From assembly GCF_000331105.1 (NCBI RefSeq), contig NC_020054.1:2983451-3047450 (forward strand): DNA of 64,000 nucleotides. Direction: 5' to 3'. The DNA is from Fibrella aestuarina BUZ 2. GTDB lineage: Bacteria > Bacteroidota > Bacteroidia > Cytophagales > Spirosomataceae. Position numbers and translations under genes: made by a program. The notes below the pieces were generated by a model. The model made no database searches. It was not told where the DNA came from and saw only the letters and a list, made by a program, of their open reading frames with translations. Shown here piece by piece: positions 27,323 through 36,644 of the stretch (positions are counted from its first letter, which is position 1; every line of letters starts with the position of its first letter).

Positions 27323-27350
27323 CCAGCGAATTAGCAATAGGTTAGAATTG

Positions 27351-27397
27351 AAAGGCCGCCGGGCCGCCGACGCGGTAGACTCCTGGCGGTCTTTTTT
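27351..27397 (+). terminator. Hairpin terminator after the third susD
   Basis: AAAGGCCGCC near 27351 pairs with GGCGGTCTTTTTT at 27385-27397 (one G-T pair), and the right arm ends in a T-run. It lies 29 bases after the susD stop and separates the transport pair from the enzyme genes. Confidence 0.65.
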
Positions 27398-27486
27398 GTA
27401 CATCCTTGTTGGCCCATCAGGCGCCCGATACAGATTGCGGAAAAATTGACCTTACTGTAGAGCCGCAAAGGCTTGCGGCTCGCCGC

Positions 27487-27528
27487 ATTTACGACGCACC
27501 GATTCTGATTGCTGACAAAAGCCTGATA
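27487..27528 (+). pseudogene. Relic of the 3' end of a GH39-like gene
   Basis: These 42 bases translate to IYDAPILIADKSLI, nearly the exact C-terminal tail of the GH39-like protein at 14873-16417 (VYDAPILIADKSLI) and close to that at 27554-29035 (VYDSPVLIAEKSLI). No matching body of a gene precedes it. The base sequence is also close to 16367-16408. It looks like the scar of a deleted or recombined third copy directly upstream of the intact paralogue. Confidence 0.75.
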
Positions 27529-27553
27529 GGACTTACTAATTCACCAACTGACT

Positions 27554-29035
27554 ATGCACCGAAACCCATCATATCGGCCCTGCCTTCTGGTTATTCTCGC
27601 CCTTGTCTGGCTGGGAGTTACCACCGTGTCAGCCCAATTTATCGACCCGTCGGCCGAGCGGGTGAAAACGCCCCTGGTGGTCGACATGAAACGGATAGGT
27701 ACGTTGAAGCCGCGCTCGACCAACGACATCGCTTCGTCGCGCATTACGGTTGGCTGCGAAACGCTCGATCGCGATTTTACCGATTTCAACGGGTATAAAG
27801 CCTATCTGCCTCCGCTGGGTGTCAAGAAAATCCGGTTGCAGGCGGGTTGGGCCAAGTGCGAGAAAGTGAAAGGGGTTTACGACTGGAAATGGCTCGATGA
27901 GATCATCGACTTTGCGGTGGCCAACAAGATTGAACCCTGGCTCGAAACCTCGTATGGCAACCCGATTTATGAAGGCGGTGGCGGGCGTGGCCTGCTCAAC
28001 AGTATGCCCACCTCGCCCGAAGGCTTCGCGGCCTACGACCGCTGGGTTACAGCGCTGGTCACCCGCTACAAAGACCGGGTGAAGGAGTGGGAAATCTGGA
28101 ACGAGCCCGACCATCCGATGCAGAATAATTCGCCCGAAACAACTGCCGAGCTAAATATCCGAACGGGTGAAATCATCAAACGCATTCAGCCGGAGGCCAA
28201 AATTGCAGCCTTGGCCCTCGCAACCCATACCGACACAACGTACCTGAGCCGGGCCCTGACCGTCTTTGCCGACCGGAAAAAGCTGGATTTGTTTACCTGG
28301 GTGTCGTACCACAGCTACGCCTTCCGGCCCGAACAATCGTATAAAGGCGTCGCGTCGTTCAAACGACAACTGGCCCGTTACGCGCCCAACCTTCTCCTCC
28401 GGCAGGGCGAAAACGGAGCGCCGTCGGGCTATATTCCCAGCTACGCTCTCGACAAGTATTACTGGACCGAATACTCGCAGGCTAAGTACGACATGCGCCG
28501 GTTGCTCGGCGATCTGGGGCGCGACATTGAAACGTCGGTGTTCACCATCATCGATATCCGGTATGCAGGCGACACGCCGGTGCTGAACATGAAGGGCCTG
28601 ATCCAGTCGGACCTTGACAAGACTGTCATCCGCCCGAAAGTTGCTTACTACGCGGTGCAGAATCTGGCTTCGGTTTTTGACAATACACTGGAGTTGATTC
28701 CCAACGTCAACGCGACAACAACCGCTACCGAGTCGATTTCTTTATTCGGCTTCCGGCAAAAAGCGGGAAAAAAGCAGTTGGTCGCCGTTTGGTTAGACAG
28801 CAAAACGCCCACGAACCTGTTTAGCACCACGCCCATCGATATCACCATCAACGACGGCAATTTCGATACCCCCGTCTGGGTCGATCTGCTAACGGGGCAC
28901 ATCTACGAAATTCCGAAAAATAGGTGGCGCAAAACCGAAAGCCGGAACGCCGGACCAACCTACACGTTTAGCGGTATCCCGGTCTATGATTCGCCGGTGT
29001 TGATTGCTGAAAAAAGCCTGATTGTTCAGAAATAA
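27554..29035 (+). CDS. GH39-like glycoside hydrolase, exported (paralogue)
   Basis: This is a 493-residue paralogue of the hydrolase at 14873-16417, with the same order of motifs: signal peptide (about 1-28, ending TVSAQF), shared MKRIGTLKPRSTNDIASS and GCETLDRDFTDF segments, the acid/base segment EWEIWNEPDH (Glu about 184), a candidate nucleophile in RQGENGAPS (Glu about 286) and the tail YDSPVLIAEKSLI. It acts outside the cytoplasm, probably in the periplasm. The GH94-like gene begins 7 bases after its stop, so both are co-expressed. Having one copy in each glycan locus suggests that the two loci treat related substrates. Exact bond specificity is unknown. Confidence 0.8.
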   Translation: MHRNPSYRPCLLVILALVWLGVTTVSAQFIDPSAERVKTPLVVDMKRIGTLKPRSTNDIASSRITVGCETLDRDFTDFNGYKAYLPPLGVKKIRLQAGWAKCEKVKGVYDWKWLDEIIDFAVANKIEPWLETSYGNPIYEGGGGRGLLNSMPTSPEGFAAYDRWVTALVTRYKDRVKEWEIWNEPDHPMQNNSPETTAELNIRTGEIIKRIQPEAKIAALALATHTDTTYLSRALTVFADRKKLDLFTWVSYHSYAFRPEQSYKGVASFKRQLARYAPNLLLRQGENGAPSGYIPSYALDKYYWTEYSQAKYDMRRLLGDLGRDIETSVFTIIDIRYAGDTPVLNMKGLIQSDLDKTVIRPKVAYYAVQNLASVFDNTLELIPNVNATTTATESISLFGFRQKAGKKQLVAVWLDSKTPTNLFSTTPIDITINDGNFDTPVWVDLLTGHIYEIPKNRWRKTESRNAGPTYTFSGIPVYDSPVLIAEKSLIVQK

Positions 29036-29042
29036 CGCACTG

Positions 29043-31304
29043 ATGAAACGTACACTGGTTCTCTTTTTTGTCGTGCTCGTTCATGTTGCTCAGGCTCAGC
29101 CCGGAGCCTGGAACATGACCGCTTTGGGCTTGCCTGCCTATACGTACACAGGCAAATTGCCCTTTACGGCGGTCGACAAAAACGGAAAAGATGCCAACCT
29201 GCCCGAAGACCCTTACTTTCTGTTGGGCAACTACCGCATGGCGCTCCTGACCCACGCCAGCGGAGTCTACCAGTTTTTAACCGCCGAACGGGCATGGGCC
29301 AGAGTGAACGCATCCACGCAAACCAATTACGGCTGGAACGATGCCAGTATTGTCGTTAACAACAACGGCGCGACCCAAAAAACTGCCTTAGTCGGGGTTA
29401 ATTCACTGGCGGCTAATCCGGCAGCAGTGCAGAAATCGTTTGGCGTGGGCGTTGCCCGGTACACCTATCAGTTGGCCAATGGGATTGGCTGCACCCGGAT
29501 CATTTCCGTTAAGCCATCCCCCCAAATCAACATGGGCAACCCGGCCTTTGTGGTGACGGTGACGCTGAAAAACAACGGTACCGCCCCGCAGAAACTCACT
29601 TATTCGGAACGGATGCTGGTGAATTTTGTGCTGAACGGCACTCAGTATACCGAGAGGGCCAAACGCCCGCTGTTGTACACGCCCAACATCGCCGTCGATG
29701 CCGGGAAGCAACTCGCCGTGGCCGATATCGGCTATAAAGCCAATGAATTTCTGGTGGTGCCAACTCCGACGGAACGCTCCAGTTTCGACGTCCATCCACC
29801 CTCGGTGTTTATGCAGGCGAAAAACACGAATGGAGCCACCCGCACTACCGTGACGGCTACGAACGACACGCTGGCAACTGTGGTGACTGCTTTGCTCAAA
29901 CCCGGCCAAACGGTCCAGTTCAACGTCGTCATCGGCTTGACCAACCGAAATTGGAAGGCTGCGGACGTGGAAAAACAGGTGGCCGACTTGCTGATGGGCG
30001 CGAACCTGACCGACCCCTCGGAAGGCTTATTTGCCCGGCAGTGGAGAGCCAAGCTGCCCGATTTTTCGGCTGAGAAAAACGAAATCCTGAAGCGGGAGAT
30101 GCTGTGGAACGCCCATTTCGTTGAAGCGTCGGCCAAATACAGCGCGTACTACAAGGAAACGTTCATCCCGCAGGGAACGGTTTACAGCTACTATTTCGGC
30201 GACAATATCTCGAATCGGGATCATTTGCAGGCTGCATTGGCTGCGTGTTACACCAATCCCGCGCTGGCCAAATCGACGCTCAGGTACGTGCTCAAGCACT
30301 CGGAGGTTGACGGCGAAATCAAGCGGGGAAACAATGGCTTTGGTTACACGGCTCCGTCGATCTATAAAGAAAGTGACGAGCAGCTATTCTTCTTCTACGC
30401 CCTGGCCGAGTACCTGTTGATTACAAAAGAGTATGCCTTTCTGAACGAGCAGGTGGCGCACTACCCGGCGGAATCGGGTCAAAAAGAGACGGTGCTGACG
30501 ATGCTGAAAAGGCAGTTCATCTACCTGCGCGACGAGATTGGCGTTGGCCCGAACGGGCTGGTGAAGATGCTGAACTCCGACTGGAGCGACAGTTTTTTCC
30601 ACGACCATTCACCCAATGTCTACGCCGGTTCTGCCGAATCGCACCTGAACTCGGTGATCGTTTTGGCCGTGTTCCCTAAGCTGATTGAGGCTCTGCAACA
30701 CGCAAAAAATCAGCAGGCCACCGACTTCATCAGCGCCCTGAGCGACTACCGGGCCAACATGGAACAGGCGTACATGCGCGACCTGGGCGACCGGACGTTT
30801 TCGGCGCGGGCCTATCTGAACAGCAAACTGAAGTTTGGCCTCGACAACGTTTGCCTGGAGCCGCAGGGCTATCTGTTGCAGGTGCCGGGCCTGTCGGTCG
30901 TGCGGAAACGGGAGATCTACGAGTACGTAAAAAGCAAATTGCTGACGCCCGAAAAGATTGGGATACGAAGCCGGGAACGATCGCTTTGGGGCCGGAATCC
31001 CGATGGGGAAGATGGCGGTATCTGGTTTTCGCTGGAATACCCTGTGCTGCTCGGCGTGGCCACGTTCGATAAGGAAGAAGCCTGGTCACTGCTGCTGAAA
31101 TTCTCCTTTCACACCTACGCCCAGCAGTATCCCGACTATTGGGTAGGGCAATGGACCGCCGCCGACGAAGTGAACTCGACCCTGTACCGCGAAGGGCTGT
31201 ACGCATTCTGGGTACCGTCGCCCGACCGGAAACGGGCCTTCCAAGGCTACTGCTCGCATCCTCACACCTGGCCATTATTCTGCTATTTTAAATTGAAGGA
31301 ATGA
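29043..31304 (+). CDS. GH94-like (alpha/alpha)6-barrel enzyme, exported
   Basis: This 753-residue protein resembles the GH94/glycan phosphorylase group. I start it at 29043, giving MKRTLVLFFVVLVHVAQAQ as signal peptide, 7 bases after the previous stop. A beta-sandwich N-terminal half (about 20-330) precedes an alpha/alpha barrel. The block KMLNSDWSDSFF (about 507-518) aligns by eye with the GDWNDG segment that holds the catalytic Asp of cellobiose phosphorylases, and SDEQLFFFYALAEYL matches their helical core. The end HPHTWPLFCYF is distinctive. True phosphorylases are cytoplasmic, so this exported form may be a hydrolase. The superfamily is probable; the reaction is uncertain. Confidence 0.62.
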   Translation: MKRTLVLFFVVLVHVAQAQPGAWNMTALGLPAYTYTGKLPFTAVDKNGKDANLPEDPYFLLGNYRMALLTHASGVYQFLTAERAWARVNASTQTNYGWNDASIVVNNNGATQKTALVGVNSLAANPAAVQKSFGVGVARYTYQLANGIGCTRIISVKPSPQINMGNPAFVVTVTLKNNGTAPQKLTYSERMLVNFVLNGTQYTERAKRPLLYTPNIAVDAGKQLAVADIGYKANEFLVVPTPTERSSFDVHPPSVFMQAKNTNGATRTTVTATNDTLATVVTALLKPGQTVQFNVVIGLTNRNWKAADVEKQVADLLMGANLTDPSEGLFARQWRAKLPDFSAEKNEILKREMLWNAHFVEASAKYSAYYKETFIPQGTVYSYYFGDNISNRDHLQAALAACYTNPALAKSTLRYVLKHSEVDGEIKRGNNGFGYTAPSIYKESDEQLFFFYALAEYLLITKEYAFLNEQVAHYPAESGQKETVLTMLKRQFIYLRDEIGVGPNGLVKMLNSDWSDSFFHDHSPNVYAGSAESHLNSVIVLAVFPKLIEALQHAKNQQATDFISALSDYRANMEQAYMRDLGDRTFSARAYLNSKLKFGLDNVCLEPQGYLLQVPGLSVVRKREIYEYVKSKLLTPEKIGIRSRERSLWGRNPDGEDGGIWFSLEYPVLLGVATFDKEEAWSLLLKFSFHTYAQQYPDYWVGQWTAADEVNSTLYREGLYAFWVPSPDRKRAFQGYCSHPHTWPLFCYFKLKE

Positions 31305-31378
31305 CATGAAGGAAGTTGACCCGACCACATCGCTTTCGACAACCTGACTTCACTCCCTACCTAGCTCCTTACGTTTGT

Positions 31379-33073
31379 ATGAACCAGCTCAAAACCCTCG
31401 ATTACACGGCCATTGTCCTGTATATGCTCATGATGTCGGGCATCGGAATTTTCCTGGGTCGCTTTGTGAAAAACATCAACGACTATTTCAAAGGGGGGAG
31501 TGGCGTTTCCTGGATTGCGGGTGGCATCAGCAACTTCATGACCAAGTTCAGCACCTTCATTTTCGTCGCCTACGCGGGTATTGCCTACTCCGATGGGCTG
31601 GTGGCCATTACGGTGCTATGGAGCACCATTTTTCCGTCGCTGATCGCGGTTTTCTTCTTCGCCAAACGCTGGAAACGAGCGGGCATTCTCAGTCCGGTCG
31701 AGTTTCTGGAAACCCGCTACAACGCACCCATCCGGCAGATTTTCTCGTGGAGTGGCGTGGCTTTCAAACTGCTCGACGACATGATCAAGCTGTATTCAAT
31801 CGGCTTATTTGTGACGGCAGCGTCGGGTATTCCGTTCGAAACGGCCGTAATCGTGTGCGGTATCGTGGTTACGCTCTACACCGTAGTCGGTGGTTTCTGG
31901 GCGGTGATCGTGACCGACGTGGTTCAGTTTGTGATTCTGTTTTTTGCTACGCTGATCCTGGTGCCGCTGGCCTACAACGCGGCGGGTGGCTTTGCCCACA
32001 TGCAGGTGGTCATCCCGCAAAACATGACCTGGTTTAATGGTAAAAAAGGCATGCCGCTTTTCCTGATTGCCTATTACGTGCTGATCATCATTCGGTACAG
32101 CGGCAACTGGACGTTTATTCAGCGGTTCTACAGTGCTAAAAACGAAACCGACGGCCAAAAATTAGCCCTCCTGTCGGCGGTACTCTTCTTCATTTTTCCG
32201 GTCATTTTCCTTTTCCCACCGCTGGCTGCCAAAGTCATACTGCCGAAGTTGGAAAATCCCGAAATGGCCTACGTAAGCCTTTGTCTCAAACTCCTGCCCG
32301 AAGGCATCATGGGCCTGATGATTGCCGCCATGTTTGCGGCCACTATGTCGGTGCTGAGTGCCGAATACAACGTAACAGCCAGCGTGCTGACTCGCGATAT
32401 TTATCAGCGCGTGTTTCGCCCCAACGCCAGCGGTAAAGAATCGTTGCTTGTCGGTCGGCTCATGACCCTGCTCGTCGGGTTTCTGGTCACGGTGGGCGCT
32501 CTGTTCGTGGGCGGATTTGGCGGTGCGTTTGAAGCCAACAAACTACTGGCCGGCGTTTTCGCCGTGCCCATGATCGTGCCGGTCATTTTCGGCATTCTGA
32601 TGCGGAAGCCGCAACCCTGGGGTGCGCTGGCCACTTTGTTCTTAGGGACCATTCTTGGCTTTGTACTGAACATGAACAAGGCGATCAGCTGGGAAGCGGC
32701 CACGCTCATCGAGATTGCGTTCTGTACGGTCATCTTCATGGCGTCGGGCTTCTTTCCTTCCAGAAATGTAGCTTACAACCAAAAGGTTAACGCCTTTTTT
32801 CATAAGCTGACTGTGCCCTTTATGCCCGAGGCCGACAGCGCCGATCAGAACGTTTTCAAAGATGCCATCAAGCTAATGTACGGCATCGCTTTCGGCGTAA
32901 CGGGGCTGATGTTCGTCATCATGGGCTTTCCGTCGAGGGGCCTGTTGAGCGGACAACTGGCCCTGGTGGCCGGTGTGTTGTGCCTGGTGCTCGCCGCTTT
33001 TCTGTGGTATCAGGCCAGAACAGTAGCCGCTATGATCAAAGAGGATGCCCCCACGGAAACAACCGTACACTAA
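31379..33073 (+). CDS. Sodium/solute symporter (SSS family)
   Basis: This is an inner-membrane symporter that would bring sugar-acid products into the cytoplasm. I start it at 31379 (MNQLKTLDYTAIVLYMLMMSG); an upstream start at 31316 adds a non-hydrophobic leader. The 564-residue product has about 13-14 hydrophobic helices and SSS-family features: YFKGGSGVSWIAGGISNFMTKFS near the N-terminus, GGFWAVIVTDVVQF (about 165) and MFAATMSVLSAEYNV (about 318). SSS transporters occur in alginate and other uronate loci. It lies between the exported hydrolases and the cytoplasmic dehydrogenases, matching the route of the substrate. Substrate inferred. Confidence 0.9.
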   Translation: MNQLKTLDYTAIVLYMLMMSGIGIFLGRFVKNINDYFKGGSGVSWIAGGISNFMTKFSTFIFVAYAGIAYSDGLVAITVLWSTIFPSLIAVFFFAKRWKRAGILSPVEFLETRYNAPIRQIFSWSGVAFKLLDDMIKLYSIGLFVTAASGIPFETAVIVCGIVVTLYTVVGGFWAVIVTDVVQFVILFFATLILVPLAYNAAGGFAHMQVVIPQNMTWFNGKKGMPLFLIAYYVLIIIRYSGNWTFIQRFYSAKNETDGQKLALLSAVLFFIFPVIFLFPPLAAKVILPKLENPEMAYVSLCLKLLPEGIMGLMIAAMFAATMSVLSAEYNVTASVLTRDIYQRVFRPNASGKESLLVGRLMTLLVGFLVTVGALFVGGFGGAFEANKLLAGVFAVPMIVPVIFGILMRKPQPWGALATLFLGTILGFVLNMNKAISWEAATLIEIAFCTVIFMASGFFPSRNVAYNQKVNAFFHKLTVPFMPEADSADQNVFKDAIKLMYGIAFGVTGLMFVIMGFPSRGLLSGQLALVAGVLCLVLAAFLWYQARTVAAMIKEDAPTETTVH

Positions 33074-33094
33074 TTGAATCACAACCTTACACAC

Positions 33095-33826
33095 ATGAAT
33101 TCCCCTACTTCCATCCGGGACGCCGGCCGCCGGATAGCCGGTCGAGTCATTTTCATCACCGGCGCGTCGGGCGGCATTGGCAAGGCCACGGCCCTGCAAC
33201 TGCTCGAAAACGGTGCGAAAGTTTTTGACTTCAGCCGCACCCGTCAGCTTACCGACGAGGTCACGCACGACAACCTGCGCTCGTTCAGGGGCGACGTCAG
33301 CATCGAAGCCGACGTACAAGCTGGGTTTGCCGCCTGCCTCGACGCTTTCGGCACCGTCGACGTGCTGCTCAACAATGCGGGCATGGGCGTGCTGACGACC
33401 GACTTATCCATAACCGAACTGGATGCCTACGAACAGATGATGAACGTGAACATGCGGGGCGTGTTTCTCTGCAACCGCGAAGCGCTGAAGGTGATGAAGC
33501 CGAAAAAATCGGGCCACATCCTGACCGTGATCTCGATGGCCGGGCAGCGCACCAACCCCAATGCTCCCGTCTACGCCGCCTCGAAGTTCGGTGCCCGTGG
33601 CCTCAGCAGCGGCCTCGCCGATCAGGTAATCAAAGAAGGCATCAAAGTGACCGACATAAACCCCGGCCCAACGGACAGCGATTACTGGGGCGACCGCAAG
33701 GTACCCCGCGAAAAGTTTTTGACAGTGGACGACGTCGCCAACGTGATCACGTTTGTGCTCAACCAACCGGATTATGTGGTGATCCGTGAAATCAATTTCG
33801 ACAATATGAATTTTCTGGCAGGATGA
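33095..33826 (+). CDS. Short-chain dehydrogenase/reductase
   Basis: This is a cytoplasmic NAD(P)-dependent SDR of 243 residues. Motifs are TGASGGIG (about 23-30), NNAG (about 90), the catalytic serine in TVISMAG (about 137) and YAASK (about 153-157). I start it at 33095; a TTG at 33074 would add seven residues. It follows the symporter by 21 bases and overlaps the RraA-like gene by 4 bases (ATGA), so it is translationally coupled to it. By context it would reduce an aldehyde or keto group of the imported uronate product, such as 4-deoxy-5-hexosulose uronate. This substrate is inference; the sequence gives only the SDR class. Confidence 0.85.
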   Translation: MNSPTSIRDAGRRIAGRVIFITGASGGIGKATALQLLENGAKVFDFSRTRQLTDEVTHDNLRSFRGDVSIEADVQAGFAACLDAFGTVDVLLNNAGMGVLTTDLSITELDAYEQMMNVNMRGVFLCNREALKVMKPKKSGHILTVISMAGQRTNPNAPVYAASKFGARGLSSGLADQVIKEGIKVTDINPGPTDSDYWGDRKVPREKFLTVDDVANVITFVLNQPDYVVIREINFDNMNFLAG

Positions 33827-34536
33827 TAACAAATACGCTCCCTATGAACGGCAACGGCCAAGCGGTTGCTTCATCGCCTTTTCCGATTGCTGTCGCCGAG
33901 ATGCGCGAACGCTATTTACGGCTCTACACAGGGGCTGTCAACGATGTGCTCCGGTTCAACTACAACATGCACGCCACCAGTTTGCCGCCCGACTTTGCGC
34001 CCCTGCGCGAATCGATGAAAATGGCCGGGCTAGCCTTTACCGTGAAAGGTGGCCCCGACATCACGACCGACGGGGAGTTTGAAATGCGTGCCCAGATGCT
34101 CGAAGACCTGCACGCCGACTCGGTCGTTGTCTGGGATTGTACGGGCGACTGCGTCACCTCCCAATGGGGCGAGGTGATGACCATGGCCGCACAAAAGGCC
34201 GGTTGCCAGGGCGCGGTCGTCAACGGCATCCGCGACACGCAGGCCATTCTGGAACTTGGCTTTCCGGTCTTTCACAAGTACAAAGCCAACACGGGCATGC
34301 TCGGCCGTTTCCGGATGCACCACTACCAGAAACCTGTGCTGATGGGTGAGGTGACCGTGAAGCCCGGCGACTGGGTCTTCGGCGATATCGACGGGGTCAT
34401 CTCGATTCCGCAACACATCGCGTATGACGTGCTGCTGGCGGCCGAGAAAATTCTGCACAAGGAAGACGAAATTCGGGAGATGGTCGAAAGCGGTATGAAA
34501 CCGACAGACGTGGTTAAAAACGGCGGGTATTTCTGA
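33823..34536 (+). CDS. RraA-like aldolase/dehydratase-family protein
   Basis: This is a 237-residue member of the RraA-like/4-hydroxy-4-methyl-2-oxoglutarate aldolase superfamily. It shows GAVVNGIRDTQAI (about 133-145, with the Arg-Asp pair used for substrate and metal binding) and GDWVFGDIDGVISIP (about 183-197). Members are metal-dependent pyruvate aldolases, lyases or, in some lineages, RNase E regulators. In this operon of sugar-acid enzymes an aldolase or dehydratase that splits or rearranges a 2-keto-3-deoxy acid is the likeliest role. The start overlaps the SDR stop; a second in-frame ATG lies at 33844. The next gene starts 2 bases after its stop. Confidence 0.82.
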   Translation: MITNTLPMNGNGQAVASSPFPIAVAEMRERYLRLYTGAVNDVLRFNYNMHATSLPPDFAPLRESMKMAGLAFTVKGGPDITTDGEFEMRAQMLEDLHADSVVVWDCTGDCVTSQWGEVMTMAAQKAGCQGAVVNGIRDTQAILELGFPVFHKYKANTGMLGRFRMHHYQKPVLMGEVTVKPGDWVFGDIDGVISIPQHIAYDVLLAAEKILHKEDEIREMVESGMKPTDVVKNGGYF

Positions 34537-34538
34537 GC

Positions 34539-36644
34539 ATGGCCGTTTTTTTATCCGATATCGAACGTACCCAGATCCTGGACGGACTACAAAGCAGCCA
34601 TCCGTTGCTTGGCCGCTTCCATGCGGCGCTGCGCAAACGCGTTTATGAGCGGGTGGCCACTAAAGGGTTACTCGGGCCGGCGTCAACGGTGGCCTGGTAT
34701 TACCCGGCGGCTGAATACCTGTCGGACGCGGCCATGTTGTACGCCCTGGAGCCCGATGACAAGCTGGCGAACTGGCTACGGACCGTTACGCTCGACATTG
34801 CCCGTACACCCGCTTACGATTGGGCCGGTCCCGCCTTCCGCGACCATAGCGAACCGCTGACGGGCCACCTCGAAACAGCCCATTTATGCTGGGCGCTGAG
34901 TGCCGTCTATGATCTGGCCCGCCATGCTTTTCCGGAAACAGAACAGGCCGAAATCCGGCAGGCCCTGACCGAAAAAGGCATTGTGCTTTGTCGGCGGTGG
35001 ATCGACAAAAATGCCCATCTGGCCAACTGGCGGGGCATCCTGCTATCGGGCGTATTGGTGTCGGCAGTGGTGCTTGACGAGCAGGAGTTGATCAATCAAT
35101 ACGTGTCGGAATGGCAACGGTGCGCGCTGGCGTTCCAGCCCGACGGCTCGTATGGCGAGTCATTGCAGTACGGCAATTACCTGGCGTTTGCCCTCATGCT
35201 GGCCTACGAATCGCTGAGCCGAACGTACCCGGAGAAAGCCGCCCTGCTCGATGTGGGTACGTATGGAAAAGGTATTCGCTGGGTGGCCAGCAGCATGTTC
35301 TACGCTAAACCCCTCGCCGATAACGGAAGCGGTTTCTGGGGTACCGAACCCCGCGCCCGCGCCGCCAATTTCAACGATAGCGCAGCCCTGTTCCGCCCCT
35401 CCGGCGATCTGTTGTTGCACCTGGCCGTTCGGGGGCAAAACGAGGAAGAAAAGCAGCTGGCACGTGGCCTGTTCGCCACCTATTACGAACCCGGCGAGCG
35501 TCGCCCCGGTCCTACGCAGGGACCGCACGAACTGGCTACGTTTGGGATGAACAACGATTGGGGCTTCTTAACCCTGCCGCTGTTGACCCACGAAACAAGA
35601 TCAACTACTCCGCAGGAAGCCGGATTGCCGCTAACAACTGCGTTCAGCAACGGCCACACGTTTATGCGCGATGCCTGGGATGGCCGAACTATTGTAGCCA
35701 TTAACGGTGGGGGAGAGGAGCTGCACGGCCCTGGTCATCTGCATGGTGATCTGAACAGTTTCATCCTCGTACATAACCGCGAACGACTGCTGGTTGACCC
35801 CGGCCATAGCTGCTACCGCAACCTGATTCACGGGCTGGAAAGCAGCACGCAAACGCACAATACGTGTACATTTCTCGTAGAAGCCGAAACACTGGGCTTG
35901 CAGGAAGATAAGGCCAAAGCCACTATGCTGGAACAGAAAAGCGTGCTGCCTCGCCGGATGCTGGTCAACGGCGTCCCCGCTCCGGCTGTCGACAGGAAAA
36001 ACCGTCGATTGCTTGTCGACCGCGACGAGGTGGTCTCGGTTGTCGGCTCAGAGATTGGCGGGGCGTGTGGCGCGCCTATCCAGCGCTTTTCGCGTTTCTG
36101 GCTCATGGCGGGTGCCCACGTCTTATTTGTCGTTGACCGAATTGAAGCAAGCCAACCCGTTACAACAGTCTGGAATTGGCTCGTCAATAATCGCGACGGT
36201 CAGGCAAGGGTCGACACGCAACCCACATGCCTGGCCGTCCGGCGAAGCGAAGCAGGGATGAAGTTGTTTCATGGCGGACAGGGTACAATAGGGCATCCGG
36301 TGTATGCGTACGTTCATGATGCTTATCACGTTGAACCCAATCAGTATGGTGAAGGAAAACCCGGCAGTGGCTTGCTCTATCGCTGGACGGAATCGACATC
36401 AGCAACCGCCCGGACGGTCGTTCACGCCATTGCCCTCGACGACGCCATCACCTTGGAGCGTTGGTCGTTAACCGTGGCAGAAAAAGCGTTTACGCTGTCG
36501 AACGGGCAGAAAAAATGGACGCTGATCGTGCAAGATGAAGCGGGCAATCATCTGTCGATGGTGTCGGGGCATGGTCGGCGGTGGGACGTAGTTCGACAAG
36601 AAAATGATCTGTACACCCTGAACCGAGTCTTACCCAATGAATAA
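34539..36644 (+). CDS. Heparinase II/III-like protein without signal peptide
   Basis: This 701-residue protein has the alpha/alpha toroid plus beta-sandwich layout of heparinase II/III-like lyases. Blocks include WAGPAFRDHSE, FQPDGSYGESLQYGNY and GPGHLHGDLNSF (about 398-409, the conserved histidine block), then THNTC. Unlike its relative at 12954 it opens with MAVFLSDIERTQIL and shows no signal peptide or lipobox, so it is probably cytoplasmic and would act on imported oligosaccharides. It lies 2 bases after the RraA-like gene and overlaps the VOC gene by 8 bases, within a tight operon. The lyase reaction is likely but not proven; substrate unknown. Confidence 0.78.
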   Translation: MAVFLSDIERTQILDGLQSSHPLLGRFHAALRKRVYERVATKGLLGPASTVAWYYPAAEYLSDAAMLYALEPDDKLANWLRTVTLDIARTPAYDWAGPAFRDHSEPLTGHLETAHLCWALSAVYDLARHAFPETEQAEIRQALTEKGIVLCRRWIDKNAHLANWRGILLSGVLVSAVVLDEQELINQYVSEWQRCALAFQPDGSYGESLQYGNYLAFALMLAYESLSRTYPEKAALLDVGTYGKGIRWVASSMFYAKPLADNGSGFWGTEPRARAANFNDSAALFRPSGDLLLHLAVRGQNEEEKQLARGLFATYYEPGERRPGPTQGPHELATFGMNNDWGFLTLPLLTHETRSTTPQEAGLPLTTAFSNGHTFMRDAWDGRTIVAINGGGEELHGPGHLHGDLNSFILVHNRERLLVDPGHSCYRNLIHGLESSTQTHNTCTFLVEAETLGLQEDKAKATMLEQKSVLPRRMLVNGVPAPAVDRKNRRLLVDRDEVVSVVGSEIGGACGAPIQRFSRFWLMAGAHVLFVVDRIEASQPVTTVWNWLVNNRDGQARVDTQPTCLAVRRSEAGMKLFHGGQGTIGHPVYAYVHDAYHVEPNQYGEGKPGSGLLYRWTESTSATARTVVHAIALDDAITLERWSLTVAEKAFTLSNGQKKWTLIVQDEAGNHLSMVSGHGRRWDVVRQENDLYTLNRVLPNE

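Noticed and set aside
27406..27798. A 130-codon frame containing the GH39 tail relic, considered as a real gene
   Set aside because: Only the 14-residue tail has meaning; the rest overlaps the start of the intact hydrolase gene in another frame and has no family pattern.
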